Part shown: in pieces, positions 17,018 to 24,845 of the stretch
How positions within the stretch are numbered: the first letter of the stretch is position 1
Layout: every line of letters starts with the position of its first letter
Assembly: GCF_003987595.1 (NCBI RefSeq)
Contig: NZ_NGJZ01000001.1
Location: 1,178,001-1,242,000, forward strand
Source: Vagococcus entomophilus
GTDB lineage: Bacteria > Bacillota > Bacilli > Lactobacillales > Vagococcaceae
Direction: 5' to 3'
Length of the DNA: 64,000 bases
Translations under genes and position numbers: made by a program
The notes under the pieces: generated by a model
Told to the model about the DNA's origin: nothing
Seen by the model: only the letters and a program-made list of their open reading frames with translations
Databases searched by the model: none

Positions 17018-17743
17018 TTAGTTTTCTGCTTGTAACATCTCAGCATGTAGCTGATCTGTCTTGATTATCAAGTCATTAAAGCGCGGGCATACAGTTGGAA
17101 AATGCTGTAGTAGGGAGTTGACTAATTGAACTTCCAACTTGCCATTCACTGCATGTGCAAAAAGCAAATGTCCCGACACCTTCTTGTCCTCACTCAGAAA
17201 ATGAAGATGAAATCCCGGTGCGGCAACGCCTGATAATAGACTGGGGGTGAAAAATCCAATAATATCTCCTGAAAGGCTAGCATACTCATACTCAGGCTGT
17301 TGATCAGAAACTTCAACTAGTCTTGGATAAGGGACTACTTGTTTCGGCATAATTCTAATCTTGACATTTTGAAAGTTTCCTTTTATATGAACGGATAAAA
17401 GAGCATTATTTGTTTTCGCCAATTTTAGCGTCCGGTGCTTCATTTCATCCAAATCGGTGTGGACTAGCTTTTCTTTCTTTGAGAGTTTTGAATCAAAATT
17501 GCTAACAGATCCATACGGAATAAGCGTTTGTACAGTCTCTTTTTCAGAGAGTATCCGAACTTCTCCGCTTGAATCAGCGTGATAAGCTGTACCATTTAGT
17601 ATTGTCACTTCTCCATCTAAACCTTCCAATGTCCCAATTCCAAAGTTTCCTTGTTGCAGTAGCTCAGCCATTGTCAGTGATCCTTCAAACATGCCCTCAA
17701 CCAAGTAGGCTAATGTACCGTGTTGATATAAATAGTGTGTCAT
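17018..17743 (-). CDS. alsD: alpha-acetolactate decarboxylase
   Basis: Converts acetolactate to acetoin, removing excess pyruvate and limiting acid. 241 residues, usual size; the zinc ligands His179, His181 and His192 are in FHLHFLSEDKKVSGHLL, and YPRLVEV and GFFTP are family sequence. GAGGAG lies before the ATG. No acetolactate synthase gene is next to it, so the two steps are encoded apart or acetolactate comes from branched-chain amino acid synthesis. A TATAAT (about 17795) lies upstream. Confidence 0.95.
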   Translation of the reverse strand: MTHYLYQHGTLAYLVEGMFEGSLTMAELLQQGNFGIGTLEGLDGEVTILNGTAYHADSSGEVRILSEKETVQTLIPYGSVSNFDSKLSKKEKLVHTDLDEMKHRTLKLAKTNNALLSVHIKGNFQNVKIRIMPKQVVPYPRLVEVSDQQPEYEYASLSGDIIGFFTPSLLSGVAAPGFHLHFLSEDKKVSGHLLFAHAVNGKLEVQLVNSLLQHFPTVCPRFNDLIIKTDQLHAEMLQAEN

Positions 17744-17897
17744 AGTTGGTGCTCCTCTATTCTTTATTTACCAACAGCTAACTTATTGTAAGCAAATTAT
17801 ACTGCACATTTTTTCTTTAAGAAAGAAATATGCCCATCGGCTCAACTGAACATACTTTATTTCACCTCAACTATCATGCTCCAATCTCAACAAATAA

Positions 17898-18106
17898 AAG
17901 ATGTGAGCCAAAGAGAGTTAATCTCTTTGGCTCACATCTTGCTTTTGAATATGCCAACCAAATAAAGTCCACAAGCCTTGAAAGCACATCATGCTCCAAA
18001 CACTTTACGTAACATGTCGTGCCCTCTTTCTTTGAGCAGCAACTACTTATTTGAAATTGCCATTATGCTACGACTACATGTTGTCGGGGGAAATAACATG
18101 TAGCTA
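17898..18106 (-). ncRNA. candidate small RNA with C-rich loop
   Basis: In a 515-bp gap without a confident gene (17744-18257) there is a complete transcription unit on the minus strand: TTGATA (18140-18135), 17 bp, TATACT (18117-18112), and about 200 nt later a 19-bp perfect terminator stem (17940-17922 with 17916-17898) followed by TTATTT. The 5' end folds into CTACATGTT / AACATGTAG (18103-18074) with the loop ATTTCCCCCGAC, the kind of unpaired C-rich loop that base-pairs with Shine-Dalgarno sequences in other Firmicutes sRNAs. A 24-codon ORF (17992-17918) lies inside. No Rfam family was recognised. Confidence 0.6.
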
Positions 18107-18111
18107 ATTTC

Positions 18112-18140
18112 AGTATATTTATGTAGATATATTTTATCAA
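18112..18140 (-). promoter_or_regulatory. promoter of the candidate sRNA
   Basis: TTGATA and TATACT with an exact 17-bp spacer, facing away from trmL and into the region without genes. Confidence 0.7.
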
Positions 18141-18159
18141 CAATAAATTTTTCTTTTAT

Positions 18160-18201
18160 AAAGAAAGCGTGAAACGAAAGGGATTCCCCTTTATTTCACA
18201 C
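18160..18201 (-). terminator. terminator of trmL
   Basis: GTGTGAAA-AAAGGG / CCCTTT-TTTCACGC stem with a 4-nt loop, one bulge, then TTTCTTTAT on the minus strand, 57 bp after trmL. Confidence 0.75.
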
Positions 18202-18257
18202 TCAAACCAACTAGCTTTCCAACCTGGTGGGAGCACTAACGCCGTTTTTGACTTTTA

Positions 18258-18764
18258 CTAGTCCAACTTGTCTTTATCGTAATGGTGCGTTAGCTCTAAA
18301 TTTGGGAAGTCTTGTTGGCGTAATGCTTCATAAATTACTAACGCTGCTGTATTAGAAAGATTAAGCGAACGAACATGTTCATCATTCATTGGAATTCGCA
18401 AACAGTTCTCTTCTTTTTCGCGCATAAAGCTCTCTGGTAACCCAGTTGTCTCCTTACCGAACATAAAATAATGGTCTTTTCCATCTGCGTAATTGACTTC
18501 ATTATATGTCCGATGACCAAACTTTGTAATCAAATGAAGTTCGCCCCCTCCCATCTCTGCTAAAAATTCTTTTAACCCTGAATGATAGAAAATCGCGACA
18601 TCATTCCAGTAATCTAGTCCCGCGCGTTTTAAATGCTTGTCATCCGTCGAAAAGCCTAAAGGTTCAATTAAATGTAAAGGGGTATTTGTGGCTGCACATG
18701 TGCGCGCAATATTGCCAGTGTTTGCAGGTATTTGTGGTTCAAATAATACAATATGATTGGTCAT
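18258..18764 (-). CDS. trmL: tRNA (cytidine(34)-2'-O)-methyltransferase TrmL
   Basis: SPOUT-class methyltransferase that modifies the wobble ribose of tRNA-Leu isoacceptors using S-adenosylmethionine. 168 residues from the ATG at 18764, beginning [22 protein letters not shown], the family signature; [11 protein letters not shown] and [20 protein letters not shown] form the trefoil knot that binds the cofactor. The frame is open to 18827, but this part is leader RNA. GGAGG stands 11 nt before the ATG. A structured leader with a terminator lies directly upstream. Confidence 0.94.
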   Translation of the reverse strand: MTNHIVLFEPQIPANTGNIARTCAATNTPLHLIEPLGFSTDDKHLKRAGLDYWNDVAIFYHSGLKEFLAEMGGGELHLITKFGHRTYNEVNYADGKDHYFMFGKETTGLPESFMREKEENCLRIPMNDEHVRSLNLSNTAALVIYEALRQQDFPNLELTHHYDKDKLD

Positions 18765-18790
18765 TTTATACGAAACCTCCGTGTATTTTT

Positions 18791-18909
18791 GGATAAAAAA
18801 AGAACGTATCGCCTCGGTGTCTAGCACTGCGAGTCGCTACGTTAGTGACGCCAATTTCACTAACTTTTATCAGAACAGGAATCTGATAAAAACCAATGAA
18901 AAAGAACTT
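18791..18909 (-). ncRNA. structured trmL leader with attenuator-like terminator
   Basis: Three consecutive hairpins: TTTTATCAGA / TCTGATAAAA (18891-18865), GTTAGTGA / TCACTAAC (18864-18841), and a 12-bp stem with two mismatches (18841-18830 with 18815-18804) that is followed by TTCTTTTTTT. The third is a convincing rho-independent terminator ending 30 nt before trmL. The second and third share bases at their junction, so alternative folding is possible. No known riboswitch consensus recognised. Confidence 0.6.
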
Positions 18910-18915
18910 GTACAT

Positions 18916-18944
18916 ACTATAACACCAAGTTTTTTTTTTTGCAA
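18916..18944 (-). promoter_or_regulatory. trmL leader promoter
   Basis: TTGCAA (18944-18939), 17-bp spacer mostly A, TATAGT (18921-18916). Confidence 0.7.
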
Positions 18945-18972
18945 TAGTTTTGTTAAGAAAACCTTAAAAATG

Positions 18973-19827
18973 TTATTTTTTTGCGACTATAATGTGAACA
19001 TCTACCGTAATTTCGGGAATAAATACTTGCTCAGCTTGCTTTTTAGCTTCCGCGGTTGCCCCCCATTGAATCGGCGACATTCCCCTTAAAGAAGCTTGTA
19101 ACTCTTTTGTTACTTTAAACGTGTATGTTTTTCTCTCACTACTCAAAACCGTCATTTCTTTGTGAATTTTTTCTAGGACTAGCTGATTGGAATAGGACTG
19201 TTTTGTCTCTTGATCTTCATAGAATAATGCTCTTAATTCCTTTAAATATCCACTCTCAGGAATGACCTTAATAAGTAATCCATCTTGCGTCAAAACTCGT
19301 CTAAATTCTTCATAATGTGACGGTGAAAAAATATTTAATAAACAATCCACGCGATTCGTCTGAAAAGGTAGATTAGTCAGATCTGCTACACACCAGAACG
19401 CATCAATTTCTTGATTCGTAGCAAGTTGAACTCCTGCTTTAGAAATATCAAAGCCAATGTTGCAAGCTTTCCCCTCTTTTGGAGCAAGCTTGCTTAAAAA
19501 GCTCCCCTCACCACAGCCAACATCTACTATGACCGCTTGATTCAAATGAGCAATAGAACCCTTTAATGTTTGAATTAACTCCTCATAAAGTCCTGCTTGA
19601 ATCATGTTTTGACGATGACTAAGCATTTCTTTGTTGTAATCTGTTTGCACCTGATGTGTTAAGAAAAAAAGGGTTCCCTTTTTAGATAAATCAAATTTAT
19701 GCCCCGATTGACAACAAAAATCATGCTGTTCCACTGCTACAAATTCTTCTTTACACAAGGGACAACGGAAAACTTGCTTATAATTCGTTAGAAAATCTGC
19801 CGCACGGTCAATTTTCTTTTGTAACAT
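18973..19827 (-). CDS. RlmA-type 23S rRNA (guanine-N1)-methyltransferase
   Basis: 284 residues. The N-terminal zinc finger uses Cys22, Cys25, Cys38/39 and His43 (CPLC ... CCQSGH), followed by DLSKKGTLFFL, a hallmark of RlmA proteins, and the S-adenosylmethionine motif VDVGCGEGSF around residue 100. In Gram-positive bacteria this family (RlmA-II) methylates G748 in helix 35 of 23S rRNA, which influences sensitivity to tylosin-type macrolides; the exact target here is by analogy. Single gene with GAGGAAGAG before the ATG. Confidence 0.85.
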   Translation of the reverse strand: MLQKKIDRAADFLTNYKQVFRCPLCKEEFVAVEQHDFCCQSGHKFDLSKKGTLFFLTHQVQTDYNKEMLSHRQNMIQAGLYEELIQTLKGSIAHLNQAVIVDVGCGEGSFLSKLAPKEGKACNIGFDISKAGVQLATNQEIDAFWCVADLTNLPFQTNRVDCLLNIFSPSHYEEFRRVLTQDGLLIKVIPESGYLKELRALFYEDQETKQSYSNQLVLEKIHKEMTVLSSERKTYTFKVTKELQASLRGMSPIQWGATAEAKKQAEQVFIPEITVDVHIIVAKK

Positions 19828-19956
19828 AGTCTCTTCCTCCTACACTTGTTTGCCTCTCCTATTTTAGCATAAAATGAAGGAATTGGATGTCGCCTAGATA
19901 TTTTTTCTTATATCTAGTACAATAAAAGTATTCTTTTTAAATTTTGGAGTGAGTTG

Positions 19957-21306
19957 ATGAAAAATACAAATGAATTATCGCGATCATTGACACGGAGACA
20001 TGTACAAATGATTGCAATTGGAGGGGCAATCGGGACTGGGCTTTTTCTTGGCTCTGGTTCCACGATTCAAGCGGCTGGACCTGGAATCATGTTATCCTAT
20101 CTCGTTGCTGGGACATTTTGCTTCTTTTTAATGCGCGCATTGGGCGAACTTTTACTTTCTAATTTAAAGGCCCGATCTTTTATGGACTTAATCCAAATCC
20201 ATATGGGAGACCGGGTTGAATTTTTAGTTGGTTGGAGTTACTGGTTATGTTGGCAATGTGTTGCAATGGCTGATTTAACTGCTAGTGGGATTTATATTCG
20301 CTTTTGGTTCCCAAATGTACCACAATGGTTGCCCCCACTAATTATTATTTTTTTATTACTTGGCATGAATTTATTCGATGTAAAACTTTTTGGTGAGATG
20401 GAGTTTTGGTTCTCCAGTATTAAGGTCTTTGCAATTCTTGCTTTGATTGCAACCGGAGCTTTTATGCTATTAAGCCAAATAAAAATTGGTACTCACATCG
20501 CCCAGCTGTCTAATTTAACAGCACATCATGGCTTGTTCCCTAAAGGTGTTGGTGGTTTGACTGCTTCTTTACCCATGGTCGTATTTGCTTTTGCTGGGAT
20601 TGAAATGGTTGGCCAAACTGCTGGTGAAACAGCCAATCCAAAACGGGATATTCCAAAAGCAATCAATACACTTCCCGTCAGAATTGTTTTATTTTACATC
20701 GGTTCATTATTTGTTTTAATGTGTATTTATCCTTGGCATCAGATTTCCACATCGCAAAGTCCTTTTGTGCAAGTCTTCTCTGGTCTTGGAATTAAATCAG
20801 CGGCTGCGATTGTCAATTTTGTGGTATTGACGGCTGCTCTTTCGGCTTGTAACAGTGCTATTTTTAGCACGAGCCGCTCTGTCTATACACTCGCTAAAAG
20901 TCATAAAGCACCTCAACTATTTGCCAAAACTAACAAGCGGAATATCCCCGTTACTGCTTTACTCTTTTCTTCTTGTACGTTGCTAATTATCGTACTCATG
21001 AATTATTTAATTCCAAGTAGTATTTTCATTATTATATCCGGCGTTGCAACTGTTAGTTTCGTATTTGTATGGAGCGTACTCGTAATTTGTCATTTGAAGT
21101 ATAGAAAATCTATTAAAGAAGAGCAGCTTCACCATTTCCGAATGCCTTTTTATCCGATTTCTAACTATTTAACATTGCTATTCTTTCTGTTTACTTTAAT
21201 CATATTTTGCTTAAATAAACAAACTATTTACTCTCTTATCTGTGCCATTATTTGGCTGGTGCTTCTATCTTTCTTTTATAATTTAACGAAAAAAAAACAA
21301 AAATAA
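19957..21306 (+). CDS. amino acid permease, APC superfamily (AAT type)
   Basis: 449 residues with about 12 hydrophobic helices. The N-terminal RSLTRRHVQMIAIGGAIGTGLFLGSG is the conserved first helix of the amino acid transporter family, and FAFAGIEMVGQTAGETANPKRDIPKAI is the matching loop after helix 6. The proteins closest in pattern carry D-serine/D-alanine/glycine, proline or aromatic amino acids, so the substrate cannot be told. Start: ATG at 19957 with GGAG 7 nt upstream (an adjacent TTG is in frame). cutC follows 21 bp later on the same strand. Confidence 0.9.
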   Translation: MKNTNELSRSLTRRHVQMIAIGGAIGTGLFLGSGSTIQAAGPGIMLSYLVAGTFCFFLMRALGELLLSNLKARSFMDLIQIHMGDRVEFLVGWSYWLCWQCVAMADLTASGIYIRFWFPNVPQWLPPLIIIFLLLGMNLFDVKLFGEMEFWFSSIKVFAILALIATGAFMLLSQIKIGTHIAQLSNLTAHHGLFPKGVGGLTASLPMVVFAFAGIEMVGQTAGETANPKRDIPKAINTLPVRIVLFYIGSLFVLMCIYPWHQISTSQSPFVQVFSGLGIKSAAAIVNFVVLTAALSACNSAIFSTSRSVYTLAKSHKAPQLFAKTNKRNIPVTALLFSSCTLLIIVLMNYLIPSSIFIIISGVATVSFVFVWSVLVICHLKYRKSIKEEQLHHFRMPFYPISNYLTLLFFLFTLIIFCLNKQTIYSLICAIIWLVLLSFFYNLTKKKQK

Positions 21307-21327
21307 ATGTGAACTGAGGACTCTTCT

Positions 21328-21963
21328 ATGATAATTAAAGAATTCTGTGCAGAAAATTTTACAAACATTCCTTCAGCCATTATAGCTGGTGCAACACGAA
21401 TCGAGTTGTGTGATAACTTAGCTGTTGGTGGTACGACGGTCAGTACTGGCGTGTTAGAAGAAACCGTTTCCTACTGCAATGAAAAAAATATTCCCGTCAT
21501 GGCGATGATTCGTCCACGTGGTGGAAATTTCATCTATCATGATACGGAGCTTAAAATTATGCATACTGATTTGATTGAAGCAAAAAAAATAGGAGTAGAC
21601 GGGGTAGTATTTGGTGCGCTTACTTCGGATAATTGGTTAGACGAAGAACTATTACTTGAACTTATTGATGTTTCAGAAGGTTTGCAAATTACCTTTCATA
21701 TGGCCTTTGACGCGTTAAGTAAAGAAAACCAATTCAAAGCAATTGATTGGCTGAGTGCTCAGGGAGTTCACCGCATTTTAACTCACGGGGGCCCGATTGC
21801 TACACCAATCGAAACAAATTTTGATCATCTAAAAGAGCTGATTGCATATGCAAATGGTCGTCTTACAATTTTGCCTGGTGGAGGAATTACCAGTGACAAC
21901 GCTCAAACTGTTTTAGAGACGCTCTGTGTATCTGAGATACATGGGACTAAAATCGTGAATTGA
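21328..21963 (+). CDS. cutC: CutC family protein
   Basis: 211 residues, TIM-barrel protein starting MIIKEFCAENF with ELCDNLAVGGTTVS, MIRPRGGNF, GVVFGAL and TFHMAFD, all typical of CutC. It was named for copper homeostasis, and in Enterococcus faecalis the homologue binds copper, but the biochemical role is not settled. Probably co-transcribed with the permease before it. A bidirectional terminator follows. Confidence 0.92.
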   Translation: MIIKEFCAENFTNIPSAIIAGATRIELCDNLAVGGTTVSTGVLEETVSYCNEKNIPVMAMIRPRGGNFIYHDTELKIMHTDLIEAKKIGVDGVVFGALTSDNWLDEELLLELIDVSEGLQITFHMAFDALSKENQFKAIDWLSAQGVHRILTHGGPIATPIETNFDHLKELIAYANGRLTILPGGGITSDNAQTVLETLCVSEIHGTKIVN

Positions 21964-21969
21964 AAATAA

Positions 21970-22018
21970 AAAGGACACTTCAAATTTGCAGCTATACTGC
22001 AAGTTTGAAGTGTTCTTT
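21970..22018. terminator. bidirectional terminator after cutC
   Basis: ACACTTCAAA-TTGCAG / CTGCAA-TTTGAAGTGT stem (one mismatch), CTATA loop, T run on the plus strand and A/T run on the other side; ends cutC and the flavodoxin-like gene. Confidence 0.85.
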
Positions 22019-22543
22019 TTATCGCTCTTCCACTAACTTTATGCCAAATTGTTCTACTTTTTCCCAATCAGTAAACTCAATATCTTGCGAAGAGTCTGTG
22101 GGGCCTTTCGTTAGATACATAATTAACTGAATCATTTTCTTATCAAAAAAATGGTATTTGCTATACAAAAGTGCCCCCGCAAATATCGCAACATGGTTAG
22201 GTTCCCAGTCAATTTTTTCTAAGAATTTTCTGACATATACATTATTTTGAGGAACTGCCTTTGCTGGATTTCTTGCTATTAGATTAATTCCAACAAAATC
22301 ACCCGCTTTTTCTTTTAAGTAATGTGCATTCTGCGCAACGAATTGAAAAAGAATTTTTGGGAACTTACCATAGCGAATCGAAGCAATCACCACTATTTTA
22401 TTCGCCGTTTCTAGCTGTTTTTTGCTCACGACGCTCATATCTGCGACTTTGACTATACATCCATTTTGTTCTAACACTTTTTCCAGTTTGTCTGCAATTT
22501 TTTTTGCTTGTCCATCTACTGTTACATAAACAATTAAAATCAT
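22019..22543 (-). CDS. flavodoxin-domain protein, HemG-like
   Basis: 174 residues from the ATG at 22543 (AAGGAG before it). The fold pattern is flavodoxin: a first strand followed by an FMN-phosphate loop (YVTVDGQAKKIADKL), and IASIRYGKFPKILFQFV as the second FMN loop. ARNPAKAVPQNNVYVRKFLEKIDWEP and AGALLYSKYHFFDKKMIQLIM are characteristic of menaquinone-dependent protoporphyrinogen oxidase HemG. Enterococci normally do not make heme, so the physiological substrate is open. 13 bp after mgtE and probably in its transcript. Confidence 0.8.
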   Translation of the reverse strand: MILIVYVTVDGQAKKIADKLEKVLEQNGCIVKVADMSVVSKKQLETANKIVVIASIRYGKFPKILFQFVAQNAHYLKEKAGDFVGINLIARNPAKAVPQNNVYVRKFLEKIDWEPNHVAIFAGALLYSKYHFFDKKMIQLIMYLTKGPTDSSQDIEFTDWEKVEQFGIKLVEER

Positions 22544-22556
22544 TTTTTTCTCCTTC

Positions 22557-23927
22557 TCAATGATGAATAAAATAGTGCATGAATATAGAAGCAATGCTAA
22601 AATAAATCAAAACACTCGTCAAATCACTGAGAGTTGTTATAAACGGACCACTCGCAACAGCTGGGTCAAACCCCAGTCGATCCATCAACATCGGAATTAA
22701 ACTACCTGCTAGATTTGCAACCGTAATCGCACACAGCATGGCCATTCCAATAACGAAACCTAACATAAAATTATGTTGCCAAAACCCGACAATCAACATA
22801 ATTGTCACCCCAGTAATAGCCCCAGTTACAATCCCAGTTAAGACCTCACTAAAGACCAAATGAAAGAAGCTCGTATTATTGTTCTCATTTGTCGCAATTC
22901 TTCTTACTGCGACAGCAAGTGACTGTGTTCCAGCATTTCCAGCAGTACCTGTGATTAATGAGATAAAGACCGCTAATATACTGGCTTTACTTACAAGTGC
23001 TTCATAATGGCTAATAAGTGTCGCTGTTGACATCCCCAAAAAGAGTAAGGTTATCAGCCATGGTAATCGCTTAGAAGCTGCTTTCCATGGATTTTCATCC
23101 ACCACTTCAATATTGACCCCAGCAAGACCTGAATAATCAGATGCTGCTTCGTCGTCAATAACATCAATAATGTCATCTACCGTTACAATTCCAAGCAAAT
23201 AATCCTGATCATCTGTAACAGGTAACGCAAGGAAATCATAGTCCCGAACCGTTTTGGCAATGTCTTCTTGATCCTCATCAACCTGAACTGAAATCACACG
23301 TTCGTTCATGATATCCGCAATCATTGTATCATCTTCATTGATAATCAAATCTCTTAAGGAAATCACGCCAACTAAACGATTGCTAGCATCTACAACATAA
23401 ACATAATAGATGGTTTCGGCAACTTTTGCTTCACGTTTTAATAGATGCATTGCCGAGCGAACTGTTTGATTGGCCACAATGGAAACATATTCCGTTGCCA
23501 TGATTGAACCTGCTGTATCTTCTTCGTAATGTAGTAGTTCTTTGACTTCCCGCGCCTCTTCTTCTTTCATCAACCTTAAGTACTTGGTTTGCCTGCTTTT
23601 GCTTAATTGTGATAAGATATCTACCGCATTATCCGTGTACATCTCACCAAGCATATCTGCAACATATTGCGGATTCATCTCTGCGATATACTCACTGACC
23701 TCTTCGTTATCTTCTTCAATCACATCGAACATATCTGCAATTTCTTTTGGTGATAAGTAACAATACATTTTTTGTCGTTCTTCTTTAGAAAGTGATTGGT
23801 AGAACTGACCTTGTTCATACACATGAAAATCCAAAAATTTAGCACGAAATTCTGGCATCTCTTCGTTTTTAAGAAAATGCAAGAGTTGACTAACTTGCTC
23901 TTGCATTTCGATTTGATTTTCTGACAC
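22557..23927 (-). CDS. mgtE: magnesium transporter MgtE
   Basis: 456 residues: N-terminal superhelical domain (about 1-135), two CBS domains (about 136-255) that close the gate when cytoplasmic Mg2+ is high, a connecting helix and five membrane helices (about 285-456) with GTAGNAGTQSLAVAVR, the conserved pore sequence. Start GTG at 23927 behind GGGGGAG. It follows the pseudouridine synthase gene by 18 bp, last part of a conserved gene block (compare Bacillus yjb genes). Confidence 0.95.
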   Translation of the reverse strand: MSENQIEMQEQVSQLLHFLKNEEMPEFRAKFLDFHVYEQGQFYQSLSKEERQKMYCYLSPKEIADMFDVIEEDNEEVSEYIAEMNPQYVADMLGEMYTDNAVDILSQLSKSRQTKYLRLMKEEEAREVKELLHYEEDTAGSIMATEYVSIVANQTVRSAMHLLKREAKVAETIYYVYVVDASNRLVGVISLRDLIINEDDTMIADIMNERVISVQVDEDQEDIAKTVRDYDFLALPVTDDQDYLLGIVTVDDIIDVIDDEAASDYSGLAGVNIEVVDENPWKAASKRLPWLITLLFLGMSTATLISHYEALVSKASILAVFISLITGTAGNAGTQSLAVAVRRIATNENNNTSFFHLVFSEVLTGIVTGAITGVTIMLIVGFWQHNFMLGFVIGMAMLCAITVANLAGSLIPMLMDRLGFDPAVASGPFITTLSDLTSVLIYFSIASIFMHYFIHH

Positions 23928-23945
23928 AGAATCTCCCCCAATATA

Positions 23946-24845
23946 TTACTCATTCTTTTTATCGATAATCTTTCTCATATCTTCTGGTAATGGCTGTTCA
24001 AAATGTAATGTTTCACCCGTAAATGGATGTTGCAAGGAAAGAGAGCGACAATGTAATGCCTGCCTTGATACTCCAGCATCTAGAACGCCACCGTACAAAT
24101 CATCTCCAAGAAGTGGGCAACCTAAAGAATCAAAATGAACCCGTATTTGATGGGTTCTTCCAGTATGGAGCTTGATATCCACTAGCGAATAGTCCGCAGT
24201 CCTTTTATTCAACCAATACTCCGTTATCGCTTCTTTTCCTTCGATAGTTACTTGTCGCTTAATTAATGAACTTGTATCTCGTCCAATCGGCGAACATATA
24301 ATATCATGTGTTTTTAAACTATCGCATGGATCACTGACGAGTGCTTGATAACATTTAATTATCTGTTTTTTTCTCAGTTGTTGATCTAAACGTGCGTGTG
24401 CAAATCCATGACGCGCAAACAACATCAAACCAGAAGTGTCTCGGTCTAATCTTGTCACTACATGAACGACTCGGTCGTCATAGTCCTGCGCGCAGTAATG
24501 ATACTTGACACGGTTGACCATGGTTCCCACAGGATGATACTGTGCAGGTATCGAGGCAACGCCAGATGGTTTATTGACAATCAGTAGATGTTCATCCTCA
24601 TAAACAATATCCAGTCCCGTATCATCAGGAACAACCGTTTCATGCTCTCCTTCTGCAGGAATTTCAATAGTAATATTATCTCCATTCGTCAAATAAAACC
24701 TTGCATTTTGGACTTCATCATTGACTAAAATATTGCCTCCACGAAATTTTATTTTAGCAAATAACCCTTTGGAAACCCCTTTTTCTTTTAAAAAGTATTT
24801 AATTTGTTGTGGTTGCTCTTTTTCAAATACCCATGTAAATCTCAT
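23946..24845 (-). CDS. RluA/RluD-family pseudouridine synthase
   Basis: 299 residues. The catalytic motif RLDRDTSG is at 132-139 with Asp134 as the likely nucleophile; VYEDEHLLIVNKPSG and GRTHQIRVHFDSLGCPLLGD are family sequence. The N-terminus looks like a reduced S4-type RNA-binding domain. It isomerises uridine in rRNA or tRNA; the site is not deducible (Bacillus YjbO is the positional equivalent). Its ATG overlaps the nadK stop codon, so expression is coupled to NAD kinase. Confidence 0.93.
   Translation of the reverse strand: MRFTWVFEKEQPQQIKYFLKEKGVSKGLFAKIKFRGGNILVNDEVQNARFYLTNGDNITIEIPAEGEHETVVPDDTGLDIVYEDEHLLIVNKPSGVASIPAQYHPVGTMVNRVKYHYCAQDYDDRVVHVVTRLDRDTSGLMLFARHGFAHARLDQQLRKKQIIKCYQALVSDPCDSLKTHDIICSPIGRDTSSLIKRQVTIEGKEAITEYWLNKRTADYSLVDIKLHTGRTHQIRVHFDSLGCPLLGDDLYGGVLDAGVSRQALHCRSLSLQHPFTGETLHFEQPLPEDMRKIIDKKNE

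Noticed and set aside
17830-18012. 60-residue plus-strand ORF in the alsD-trmL gap
   Set aside because: Crosses a perfect 19-bp terminator stem, no ribosome binding site and no family resemblance.
17898-18106. 6S RNA
   Set aside because: Length fits, but the 5' and 3' ends do not pair; the 5' end makes its own hairpin and the 3' end is a terminator. Kept as unassigned sRNA.
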